A DNA stretch of 64,000 nt, taken from NCBI GenBank assembly GCA_023512835.1, contig CM042084.1, forward strand, positions 50,143,609-50,207,608, in the 5' to 3' direction. A program made the position numbers and the translations under genes. The notes beneath the pieces were generated by a model, which was given only the letters and a program-made list of their open reading frames with translations, ran no database searches and had not been told where the DNA came from. Positions 11,258 to 20,697 of this stretch are shown one piece after another (positions within the stretch are counted from its first letter, which is position 1; each line of letters opens with the position of its first letter). This DNA is from Taxillus chinensis (lineage: Eukaryota > Streptophyta > Magnoliopsida > Santalales > Loranthaceae).

Positions 11258-12054
11258 CTACAAGAGGACGAAGTGTCGATCAAGGAGGACCGGTATAAGA
11301 ACTTCATGGACCTGGTCCCAAGAGCGATGTCCTTCTACTGCTCCATTCATCCACTGGCGGAAAATGTGCTCCTCTAACGGCTGCTCATATATCTTGCACA
11401 GCATGATGGAGGTGTGCTGAGCCATAGGGTAATCATTGCGCTCAGCCTCCACCACGTGTCGCATCGTACGGCAGAATAAGTCAACGTCATCAGAAGATAA
11501 GTACTCATTAGCTAGGATACGCTGCAAATAGGATGACGTGAAGACTTCGGAATCACGCATAAAGCGTGCTTGCAAGGTGTCTCCGTACGTAAACTGCTGA
11601 AAAGCAGCTATGGCATCAGCAGTGGAGAGGGCCAGATGGAGATGAATGTAGATGGGTTCCCCTAGGTTATCTTCCTGGGGAGCTTCTGAGGATGCGCCGG
11701 ACCACCATTGCAATGGCTGGATTAAAGGAATAAGGGCCTGTGAAGAGCTGGGCCCTGCTGGTGGTGTGAAATAAACGGGAGCTGTTGGAGGAAAGGGTGG
11801 AGCGGTGCAGGGCTCCACCTCTTCCAGATCTTACCGAGCAGACCTTTGACTTCCTTTTGCTCCTTAAGGATGAGAGTTTGATTTTTCTTTAGCAGCCCGA
11901 TCTCCTGAATGGTTTCCGCCTGTGCCTCCTGTAATTGAGCAGTTTGCCTCCGTAAGTCTTCATAAGAAGCAGCAAGAGTTGGCTCCGGGGCTTCCCATGG
12001 TCGGGCAGATGGACGAGAGGTTCCTTGTTGGTCATGAGTGATGTACTCGAGCAA
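11258..12054 (-). pseudogene. Athila-like accessory ORF, C-terminal part (frameshifted)
   Basis: Two overlapping minus-strand frames. The first (12054-11722) begins near LEYITHDQQGTSRPS and holds a coiled-coil-like stretch (LRRQTAQLQEAQAETIQEIGLL). The second (11818-11258) contains HLALSTADAIAAFQQF and FTSSYLQRILANEYLSSDDVDLFCR. Together they continue the ORF of 13097-12060 after a frameshift. In Athila elements an extra ORF of unclear function (often called env-like) sits at this place downstream of integrase. I do not see a clear membrane anchor and would not call this an envelope protein. Confidence 0.5.
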
Positions 12055-12059
12055 CTCCT

Positions 12060-13097
12060 CTAGCTGAAGTCTTGTGATGTGGCCATTGGTGAAGGCCAGT
12101 TAAGAACGTCAGCGTCACTGATAACTTGGCCACTGACGCCTTGGAAGAAGTTGTAGACTTCCTCCTTAAGAACATTGAACTGCATGTACATGGCAGTCAA
12201 CTGGAAGATGTGCTGTCGGCAGGCATTCATAGGAGTAGAGGTGTCCCTAAACTGCTCAGTGGGTCGCTCCATATGCACGCTGTGACGTGAAGGCTGTGGA
12301 GCGACGTGGATACTATCTCCCCATTTGCCCTTGTAGCTAACTCCTAAGGCACCCTCTGGATGGAGAACTCGTAACCGTAGGTTATCCGGGAAAATAGTGG
12401 GGACTACTTGAGCACTAAGATGACCATATTGATATTGCAGAAGCATGCTAAGTAGTCGACCATATAAGCATTTGTGAATGTCCCGTTTCCACAATTTAAA
12501 AATTTCAACAGCCCAATCAATGTGTAACTGACGATCGATGCAAAACATAAACTCCAAATGGGACTTAGGGACTAAGTCTACGCCACTAGTTTGTAACAGT
12601 AAGCACCTCCCTACCAAATTGGCAAGGCAACGGTATTTCCCATGAAAGCCGTTTTTAGTAAATTGCCGACGTCTCCCAAATTCCTTATTATACTGTAAAG
12701 CTCTACCATAATCTCCTTAGTCCAAATCAGGTATTACATGCATGGGATTTGGCAGATCAAAGCAATCTCTCAACATAGCAGGGGCAATAGAAATTAAGAC
12801 ACCTTAAACCTCCCCAATTATCTCATCATCTTCCTCATTGACGTAGACTGAATTGTAAAAGTCTAACATGGCAGGGTAATATAGATCACTGCGAGCGCAT
12901 ACTAACCTTCTCAGCCCCAAAGCTTGCAGCTTGGTCATAATTTCTTCAGTCCAGTCAAGCGTGGAGGACTCCAGGATCTCCCAATCAAGCACATTCCCCA
13001 CGAAGATCGTGTCGGCTTCTCTCAGTGCTGAAGGCAGAGAGGTGGCAGAGGCTTCAGGACTGCCTTCTCCTTGGTGGGCTCTCCTTGTGCGCACCAT
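12060..13097 (-). pseudogene. Athila-like accessory ORF, N-terminal part
   Basis: One frame from MVRTRRAHQGEGSPEAS to DADVLNWPSPMATSQDFS, broken by stops near 12804 and 12719. Recognisable parts are LQALGLRRLVCARSDLYYP, MLDFYNSVYV, FDLPNPMHVIPDLD, KYRCLANLVGRCLLL, FMFCIDRQLHIDWAVEIF and HKCLYGRLLSMLLQYQYG. The order and style resemble the large plant-specific ORF annotated as putative plant transposon protein in Athila/Tat elements. Function is unknown in the family. The length (about 346 codons here, more with the next segment) and the position after integrase support this. It is not a host gene: it lies inside the element and is broken. Confidence 0.5.
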
Positions 13098-13099
13098 GA

Positions 13100-14089
13100 C
13101 TTCTAACTCGGAAAGGATTTTGCTCTTAGCAAGAAGGAAGATGAAAGTATGAGATGTGAGTTTTAAGCTTGGAACCCCTCCCTATTTATAGTGCTTTGCC
13201 ACCAAGAGTAAATGACCAAAATGACCCTCTTAAAGGGCTCCTTTCATTTTACATGCAGAACAAAGAATACTCTAGAAGATGCCAGCTGTCTCCCACCGAA
13301 ATTTCAGACTGATTGGACAAAGGTAGGTGTGCACGTGAAAAGCGTGATTTCATGGGCAGGGTTTGGATGAATCTAGACACTTCCAGCTGTCTTCCACCAA
13401 AATTTGAGAGCGAAAAGACGCTTCTATCCTTGTGCACGGGAAAAGCATTTTCACGGTCAGGTCTCAGAAAGGTCTGGAGGATGCCAGCTGCCTTCGTGCA
13501 AATTTTCAGATCGATTAGACCATCCTACCCTTGTGCACGTGAAAAGCCTTTTCACGGTTAGGTCCTTTTTTGTCCAAATTTCACCAGTAGGTCACGGATG
13601 AACTGTAGATCCATTATACATGTGCACGTGAAATACTGCTTCGCACGGGCAAGCTGGTTGACACCCTAAATGAAGTCCAAAGTTGCTAAAATTTGACAGG
13701 CTAGTAGCCCATCTCCCAAGGACAAAAAATGTGTCAGTTAGTTGGCCCAAAATACCATCTCATAATCCTTAACTTCATCTCCTTGGTTTGGCAATAGATT
13801 GGAGTGGGCCCCTCTGATTCAACTCAACTGGGCTTGGACTTGGGCCTTAGAAAATTTATCTAAAGTCCTGATACACAGGCCCAAGTAAGCCCAAGCAGAA
13901 ATAAGCTCCATCAAAGAAATATGGGCCTAGGCCCTGGTTCAAATGTTGCAAAGAAAATGAAAACAAAGCAGACATGCACTCCCAACAGACTATGGGTTAA
14001 AGCACACAATAAAATATAACAATAAAATAAAATAGAATAAAAAGGAAAAGAAATCACCATGGGTTGCCTCCCACGAAGCGCTGAGTTTA
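13100..14089 (-). other. Spacer between integrase and accessory ORF, with repeated CACGTG palindromes
   Basis: No conserved coding sequence is visible. Between 13325 and 13650 there are four related GTGCACG(T/G)GAAA words. Two of them form short palindromes (CGTGAAAAGCCTTTTCACG at 13537-13555 and GGGAAAAGCATTTTCACGG around 13438-13456). The 13900-14089 part contains GGGTTGCCTCCCA, a word commonly seen after Athila pol. This would be the leader of the accessory ORF. Confidence 0.55.
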
Positions 14090-15085
14090 GGTCGTTAGCT
14101 GGACCATTCCGGTCATCAAACAGCACCGAGGGAAAATAGGTCAACTTGTTTGACCTCTTCGGGCGAGTAGTAAGGCTTTATCCGTTGCCCGTTGACTTTA
14201 AAAGGATTCCCTGACGTTGATTTCAGTTCCACACTGCCATAGGGAAATACTCGGGTTACTGTGAATGGCCCCATCCACTTGGATCTCAGCTTTCCTGGAA
14301 AAAGCTTCAGTCACGAATTGAAGAGGAGCACTTGTTGGCCTGGCTAAACCAAAGCAGGAGTGATCTTCCTATCATGAACGGCTTTGGTCCGCTCCTTGTA
14401 TAGCTTGGCACTCTCATAGGAATTAAACCGGAACTCATCTAGTTCATTGAGCTGGTATAATCGGAGTTCCTTTGCAACAGTTGGGTCAAAATTCAGCTTC
14501 TGAACTGCCCAAAATGCCTTATGCTCCAACTCGACTGGTAGATGACCGGCCTTGCCATACAACAGATGGTATGGGGACATCCCAATAGGTGTCTTATATG
14601 CAGTCCGATAAGCCCATAAAGCCTCATCTAGTTTCTGAGACCACACCTTCCGGTTGCCTCCTACTGTCTTCTCCAATATTTGCTTGATCTCACGATTAGA
14701 GACCTCAGCTTGACCATTGGCTTGTGGATGGTAGGCTAGTGTCCGCCTATGCTGGACCCCGTACTTCTTCAACAGTCTCTCGAACTGTTTGTTGCAAAAG
14801 TGACTGCCCTCGTCACTGACAATAGCCCGTGGTGTACTAAATCGACTAAAGATGTTTCGATGCAGGAACTTGGTAACCACTTGAGCGCCATTTCTCCTAG
14901 TGGGAATCGCCTCTACCCACTTGGACAGATAATCAACGACCAGAAGAATATATGAGAACCCCTCAGATGGTGGAAATGGGCCCATGAAGTCAATACCCCA
15001 AATATCAAACAGTTCAACTGGAAGAATTCCAGTTTGGGGCATCTCCTGCTTCCGTGTTATTCCCCTTGTTTGCTGACACTGATCA
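14090..15085 (-). pseudogene. Athila-like integrase
   Basis: Begins at the insertion junction with [17 protein letters not shown], the second half of the HHCC zinc-binding domain. The catalytic core follows: D in [13 protein letters not shown] in IVSDEGSHF, and E in [11 protein letters not shown]. Then come [22 protein letters not shown] and [18 protein letters not shown] at 14345 interrupts ALV-PGQQVLLFNS. The C-terminal part still reads [27 protein letters not shown] and NGQRIKPYY down to about 14090. The apparent N-terminal extension above 15085 (MWKENSLKP) is element C's LTR read backwards, not integrase. Confidence 0.85.
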
Positions 15086-15574
15086 TGTAATGACCCGCAT
15101 TTTTGGGATGTGAGGAGTGTGTCACAATTTTGCCGTTTTGGGTGGAAATTGTGGGGTTTTAGGGAGTTTTCTTTCCACACACTTTGGCTTAATCATCTTG
15201 TATGTTGATAAGCAAGCAAGAGGCAAAGTTTGAGCCCAATTAGGAGTGCACGTGAGAATGCACGTGAGAATGCTTTTCGCGTGCAAGGAGATTTTTGCAT
15301 GGGAGCCTTCCTGATGTTGTTCCAAGGCTTTTGGTGAAATTCTAAAGCATTTGGAGGTGCCCGTGAGAATGCAGGTGAGAATTCTTTCTCACGTGCAGCC
15401 CCCATTACCTTTGTTTTGTTGTTCTGATCCTCTTTTGCTAAAGGACCATGGTGAAATTATGAGTGCTTTGTTTTGTGTGGTTGCAAAAAGGTTGTAGTCT
15501 GTCATCAAAACTACACCGTTTTGATGCTGGGATTCATTTAATCAAAACTACGTCATTTTGGGGTTTGAGTTGTC

Positions 15575-15582
15575 TATATATA
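15575..15582 (+). promoter_or_regulatory. TATA box of element C LTR
   Basis: TATATATA followed by GAGGTGAAGACTCC and, about 60 bases on, a GA tract. Equivalent TATATAA/G motifs occur at the same position in every Tekay LTR of the window, directly downstream of the paired palindromic motif CAAAAC...GTTTTG. This makes it the likely element promoter. Confidence 0.6.
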
Positions 15583-15842
15583 GAGGTGAAGACTCCTTAT
15601 TTTAGGTTTAGGGTTCTCTTCACCTGCTGCAGCCGTCGTAGAGAGAGAGAGCTAGAGAGAGGGAAGGAAGGGGAGCTGCTGGTTGCTGCCGGAGCGTCTT
15701 GTGTGGGGAGGACAGCGTCTAGCGCGGGAGCAAGGAGGATCTGCTTAAAGGTAGGGTTTTGTCCTTCCGGATCTCTCTCTGTTCTAGGGTACTTGGGTGG
15801 ATTATGGGTTATTACCTGCTTGTATATATATTATATATGTAA

Positions 15843-15872
15843 ATCCATATAGGTGTGATCTCCTATATGGAT
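15843..15872 (+). other. Conserved leader stem-loop
   Basis: ATCCATATAGG, loop TGTGATCT, CCTATATGGAT: a perfect 11-bp stem. Copies occur at 7113-7142 (ATTCATATAGG stem), 31506-31535 and 43368-43397, and near 46034, 53396 and 59945. One pair changes from T-A to C-G on both sides together, which suggests a constrained structure in RNA or DNA. Confidence 0.65.
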
Positions 15873-16184
15873 GTTGGCCTTCAATGGCATTTTTCGTGTG
15901 TTTTTGGTGTTAGTGTGATGCATGTAAAGTGTTCGATAAAATGCCTGTGTGACATGCCTGTTACATGATTGACAAAATGCCTGTGTGTATATGCCCGTTA
16001 CATGTTTGAGAAAATGCCTGTGCGGCTGGGTTTATGAGCTTGTGAATGTATGCACGCTACATGTTCGATACTGTGTCTGTGAAGTTATGCACACCAAGTG
16101 TTTGGTTTTATACCTATGAGGCTATACATGCTAAGTGTTTGATGTTATGTTTGTGTGACTATGTGTGGCTATGTGTACTGTGTT

Positions 16185-16365
16185 TTGTGAAACCCGGTAG
16201 CTATGGAAGCTCGGGACTGTTTTGTGAAACCCGATAGCTGTGGAAGCTCGGGACTGTTTTGTGAAACCCGGTAGCTGTGGAAGCTCAGGACTGTTTTGTG
16301 AAACCCGGTAGCTGTGGAAGCTCGGGACTGTTTTGTGAAACCCGGTAGCTGTGGAAGCCTGGAAT
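16185..16365 (+). repeat. 37-bp minisatellite in LTR, about 5 units
   Basis: Units of the form AAACCCGGTAGCTGTGGAAG followed by CTCGGGACTGTTTTGTG repeat head to tail about five times. Orthologous arrays on the minus strand in E1 and E2 have about 5 to 8 units. Too regular and spacerless to be a CRISPR array. Confidence 0.85.
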
Positions 16366-16931
16366 TGTAAATGTTACCCTGTGTGGCTGTGGACATGATA
16401 GCCTGTGTGGCTGTGGCAAAGGTTGTACATGTGACTTGTGTGTTGATGCTTGACTGGATTATAAACTGCTTGTACCTTGTTGTCACTACACTGCAGTTGT
16501 GCATGTCCACAGGTAGATGATAGGAGCATAGGATGGGTCGGGGAGACATGATCCCTATTGAGCTGTGGTTGCTCACCCCTCCTACCGTGTTGTTTTCTTA
16601 CAGGGACCTACAGGTGCTAGGTGGGACCTCAAGGTGGAAGACCTTATTTGTTTTATTGTTTCTTTTCATTTATGATATTTTGTGGAAATGAATGTAACCC
16701 AGTTGGGAGAGTTTGTTAGGGATTTGAATGTAATAAGGGCAGGTGTAAACATTTATTATGGTTTGAAACTAATAAAGACATGTAATTTCTATTTTTGTGA
16801 ATATCTGTTGTGAAAGTGTACGTTGTCCTGTGTGGACATTTGATCTTGTATATATACCCTATGCCCACCGGGTGGGTAAAGAGGAGTCACGAACCGGTTT
16901 CCTCGGGTTGGAAATTCGGGGCGTGACAGTA

Positions 16932-16943
16932 TGGTATCAGAGC
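16932..16943 (+). other. Primer binding site, tRNA-iMet type (element C)
   Basis: TGGTATCAGAGC, three bases after the LTR terminus at 16928. Confidence 0.92.
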
Positions 16944-17433
16944 ATGGTCTAGTTAGCCTAGGGTAGTGGGCGGGTCTGGTTATCTTGAGTCCTTTGGAGG
17001 AACCTGGAGGGACGTGCCTGATCAACACGGTCCTCTTGGAGCCTCTAAGGTGTACTTGGGGTAGTCCAGACCTGAGGTAGGATTTGCATGCATTGGCATT
17101 AGGGCACTAGTTGCATTTGTGTTGTGTGTGAAGGTGTGGATAACTGTTAAAATTGTGATTGTGATAAAGGGAAACTGTGAATAATGTGATAAGGTGTGAA
17201 CTGTGCAACTCTGATTCTTCTTGAAGTGCCTTGAGCATGACTGCAAGGAAAGGTCCTTGTTTATTTGTACTGTGTGCACTGAGAATTGAACTGTGTGCAA
17301 TGTTGATTGATGTAATGGGTGAAATGTGTGTGATGTCATGTACTACTTGACTTGATAGTGGGGTAGAGGTAGTGAAACTCGATAGTTGGCGAACGCGTTC
17401 TGACATTTGTGCTTCTTACTTCTTGAAGTAAGA

Positions 17434-18660
17434 ATGCCACCGAGGAGAGTGACACGTGCGTCCGGGGCAGTGGCTGATGAGTCATCTGTCCATGAGGGTC
17501 CAGGTGCGGGGCAGTCCGCTGGAGGACATGCGCTGTTGCTAGCGCAGCTGTGAGAGGGCATCCGACTAGAAGTCTAGGAGCTAAGGGAAGGTATCCGGCA
17601 AGAAGTCTGGGAGGAGGTGCGCCGTGAGATGGCGGCACAGCAGGTGGTGCCACCACCACCGCCACCACCAGCGGGGGAGTTACCAAGGGAGCGTGAGGGT
17701 TCGCTGAGTGGCATACCGACTCGTGCAAAGGATGACATGGTGACACGGTTCCAAAAGGAACAACCTCCCCGATTCAAAGGGGAGGAGGACCCAGTGTTAG
17801 CTGAGCACTGGCTGAGGCAGATCGAGCATGTATTTTCCTTTCTCCTACCCCGGGAGGAGGATAAGGTGAGACTGGCCATTCGGCAGCTGGAGGGGAATGC
17901 TCTGGAGTGGTGGTTGAGTGTCGCGGGGAGCCGTGCGGTGCAGTTCATGCTTTGGGAGGAGTTTCTACAGCTCTTCCATGATGAGTTCTTCCCGGAATCT
18001 TTGAGGTGGCAGAAGAGGGAGGAGTTTGGTAGCCTGAAACAAGGATCAAGGACGGTACTTGAGTATGAGCGAGAGTTCCGGAGCTTGAGTAGGTTTGCTC
18101 CCGAGACTGTGGCAAAGGAGGACCTGAAGGCCCACAAGTTCACTTTGGGCCTTAGGCCAGCCCTTAGGCAGAGGGTGGCGATCTTGCGCTTGACGACTTA
18201 TGCTGAGGTTGTGGAGACGGCTCGTATCGCTGAGAGAGAGCTGGATGATGGGAGGCAGGCCCATCAGGGTCGCCAGTTGCAGGGCGGATCTGAACGTGAA
18301 TCAGGACCCAAGAGGCCCAAAACCGAAGAGAGGGACAACAATTCCTTCCGCAGCAGGGGACAGACATCAGTACACCCATGGAAGTCTAGCTCTGGCGGTA
18401 GCAGACTGGGAGGTCCAGCAGGAGGTCTCCCTAGCGGTTGTCATTGCTGTGGGGAGCAAGGCCACTTCAGGAGGGAGTGTCCAAAGAAAGACTAGAAATG
18501 CCACAACTGTGGGCGAGAGGGCCACTTGAGCCGGGTATGCAGGAGTGGCAACAGAGGAGCAGGAGGCGTGGCATCCAGCGTGAGGAGTGATACTAGCTTC
18601 TGGACACCAGCTGAGAGGCCAGCTCGTCAGTGGTAGGCCAGCCAGGCAGGATCTAGCCAG
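17434..18660 (+). pseudogene. Element C gag
   Basis: Start MPPRRVTRASGAVADES. In-frame stops are TGA at 17551 and TAG at 17575, 18493 and 18634. The capsid-like core is RFKGEEDPVLAEHWLRQIEHVF, LAIRQLEGNALEWW and WEEFLQLFHDEFFPESLR to QKREEFGSLKQGSRTVLEYEREF (the plant retrotransposon Gag domain), then a basic Q-rich linker and two CCHC knuckles, CHCCGEQGHFRREC and CHNCGREGHLSRVC, split by the TAG at 18493. Gag packages element RNA. No frameshift is present: all four stops are one transition away from CAG, TGG or CGA. Confidence 0.9.
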
Positions 18661-19170
18661 ACCCGACCTCAGGGGAGGCCAGAGCGACAGCAGACTGAAG
18701 CTGGAGGCAGTCTTGGCGGGAAGCGCCCAGTGAGTGAGCCGACCAGTGGCACAGGCCAAAGGAGGGTGTTTGCGTTGGAGGCGATGTACCAGGAGGAGGC
18801 TGAGCTACCACCCCCACCGGTTGAGGGTGGAGCAGGACCATCGCTGGTTAGAGGTACCCTTTTGATTTCCCGTACATTAGCTTCTGTTCTTTTCGATACG
18901 GGTGCATCGTGTTCTTTTGTTGCTGAGCTTGTAATAGATAGCTTGGGGTTGACTTGTGTGGAGGCAGCGAAGCTCCTAGTTGTTGAGTCTCCAATGGGAG
19001 GTATGATTGAAGTGCGGCGTGTTTGCCGTGATTGTGTGTTAACCATAGGAAGTGTGGAGCTAAGCTTCGACTTGCATGTAATGCCCTTGCGTGTTTTTGA
19101 CTTGATCTTGGGTATAGATTGGCTTATGGATTTCCAGGCCAAGATAGACTGTTATCGGCGGCGCGTATCC
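18661..19170 (+). pseudogene. Element C protease
   Basis: Continues in the gag frame. The DTG active site is intact at 18895 ([11 protein letters not shown]). The flap and later blocks are [39 protein letters not shown] and [15 protein letters not shown] retropepsin-like aspartic protease that would cut the Gag-Pol polyprotein. It lies in an uninterrupted stretch (18637-20694), so this domain itself has no lesion; it is listed as a pseudogene because translation from the gag start cannot reach it. Confidence 0.9.
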
Positions 19171-20697
19171 TTCATTACACCTGCAGGGATCTCTTGTACC
19201 CTGCAAGGGGAGTGGGACTGTGAGGCGAGTCGGGCGGGGCCAGTGTTGGACCAGTGGGGTGCCATTACCCACAGGTTGGCAGCCCTGACCTTTGCTGAGG
19301 AAGGGAACGCGGAAAAGAGAGTGTGGCGAGCAGTTGTTGACCAATTTCAGGATGTCTTCCCTGACCAGCTGAGGAGTTTACCTCCTAAGAGGAGTGTAGA
19401 GTTCACTATTGAGTTGGTACCAGGGACTGGTCCAATCTCCCAAGTAGCATATCGTATGGGGCCAACCGAGCTGAGGGAGCTTCAGCGGCAGATAGAGGAG
19501 TTGGTGGACTGGGGGTATATCAGACCGAGTACCTCACCCTGGGGTGCTCCGGTGCTCTTTGCAAAGAAGGCAGATGGCATGCTACGCCTTGGCATCGACT
19601 ATAGGAAGCTGAACTCGGTGACTGTAAAGAACAAGTACCCTTTGCCTCGGATAGATGACCTGTTTGACCAGTTGAGTAGAGCCCGGTGGTTTTCCAAGAT
19701 AGACCTACGGTCGGGGTATCATCAGTTGAGGGTTAGGGAGGAGGACATCCCTAAGACTGCTTTTCGCTGCAGGTATGGGCACTATGAGTGGGTAGTGATG
19801 CCTTTTGGGCTCACTAATGCGTCGGAAATGTTTATGCATTTGATGAACCAAGTCTTTGCTCCATACTTGGATTCTTTTGTTGTGGTATTTATAGATGATA
19901 TCTTGGTATATTCCAAGACCGAGCGGGAGCTTGTGGAGCATCTGGCAACAATGTTGCAAACCTTGAGGGACCAGCAGTTTTTTGCTAAATTTAGCAAATG
20001 TGAGTTTTGGATGCAGGAGGTTCATTTCCTCGGCCATGTGGTGTCCGCTGAGGGAGTTAGGGTGGACCCAGCCAAGATTGAGGTTGTGGCAACGTGGGAG
20101 AGGCCAACTAATGTTTTCGAGATTCGTAGTTTTCTTGGGTTGGCAGGCTATTACCGTCGTTTTGTAGAGGGATTCTCCTTTTTGGCAGCTCCTATGATGG
20201 CGTTGACCCGGAAGGGAGTGAAATTTGAGTGGACCGACAAGTGTCAGCAGGCGTTTGAGGCTCTCAAAACCCGTTTGACCACTGCACCGGTGTTAAGGTT
20301 ACCTCGGGAGGATATCCCATATGAGGTATATTGTGATGCATCCAGGGTTGGCTTGGGGTGTGTGCTTATGCAGGAGCACAGTGTGGTAGCTTATGGGTCG
20401 AGGCAGCTGAAGCCTCATGAGCAGAATTATCCTACTCATGATCTTGAGTTGGCGGCTGTCATCTTTGCCTTGAAGAGTTGGCAACATTACCTTTTGGGGG
20501 AGAAGTTCATAGTGTTTTCTGATCACAAGAGCCTTCAGTACATCTTTACTCAGAAGGACTTGAATTTGAGGCAGAGGAGATGGGTGGAGTATTTACAGAC
20601 CTTTGACTTTACTCTTGCCTATACCCCGGGCAAGCGTAATGTTGTGGCTGACGCATTAAGCAGAAAAGGGAAAGCTGTGGTGGCCGTGAGAGAGTGA
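19171..20697 (+). pseudogene. Element C reverse transcriptase and RNase H
   Basis: Open throughout. RT blocks: [89 protein letters not shown] and the catalytic FIDDILVYS (about 19888-19914). Thumb and connection: [37 protein letters not shown]. RNase [11 protein letters not shown] (near 20329), [25 protein letters not shown] and [13 protein letters not shown] at 20695 replaces a TGG (VREW in the paralogues). All catalytic acids visible here are kept, so this is the best-preserved RT of the window. Confidence 0.92.

Larger units (their letters stand above)
8991..15085 (-). mobile_element. Athila-like Ty3/gypsy element, 5' part lost
   Basis: Minus-strand order is integrase (14090-15085), spacer, accessory ORF remnants (13097-11258), long 3' untranslated region, polypurine tract (GTGTGGGGGAATT) and an LTR starting TGATAACGTGC. 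Large non-pol ORFs after integrase and this tract/LTR border are typical of the Athila/Tat branch; the integrase blocks [12 protein letters not shown] and SDEGSHFCN agree. The element is cut at 15085, inside the integrase zinc region, by the LTR of element C. Its other half is not found after element F, so a deletion or recombination accompanied or followed that insertion. Confidence 0.82.
15751..16603 (+). other. Candidate LTR leader intron (element C copy)
   Basis: Bounded by AAG|GTAGGG at 15751 and TTTTCTTACAG| at 16603. The same pair bounds 797 bp in element B (7017-7813) and 892 bp in E1 (59179-60070, minus) and E2 (52621-53512, minus), and the flanking words (GGAGGATCT before, GGACCTACAGG after) are conserved. 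The segment contains the stem-loop and the 37-bp minisatellite. Splicing is inferred from sequence only. Confidence 0.45.
15086..16928 (+). mobile_element. Element C 5' LTR (1843 bp)
   Basis: Runs from TGTAATGACCCGCATTTTTG to GGGGCGTGACA. Sense features in order: CACGTG-rich palindromic module (15243-15310), two imperfect copies of the ATCAAAAC...GTTTTGAT motif (about 15504-15560), TATA box, GA tract, donor-like AAGGTAGGG (15748-15756), stem-loop (15843-15872), 37-bp minisatellite, acceptor-like TTTTCTTACAGGG (to 16603) and AATAAA near 16769. The start matches the partial 3' LTR at 22508. Confidence 0.93.

Noticed and set aside
10709..11377. Short ORFs on both strands over 10.7-11.4 kb as possible host genes
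   Set aside because: They lie in the 3' region of the Athila-like element or oppose its accessory ORF, with simple repeats (C run, CA) inside.
15086..15180. Apparent N-terminal extension of the Athila integrase ([11 protein letters not shown]...)
   Set aside because: It is antisense of element C's LTR start. The same phrase appears from the 3' LTR at 22602.
18653..19344. Minus-strand ORFs opposite element C gag-pol
   Set aside because: Shadows of the well-supported plus-strand protease and RT frame.
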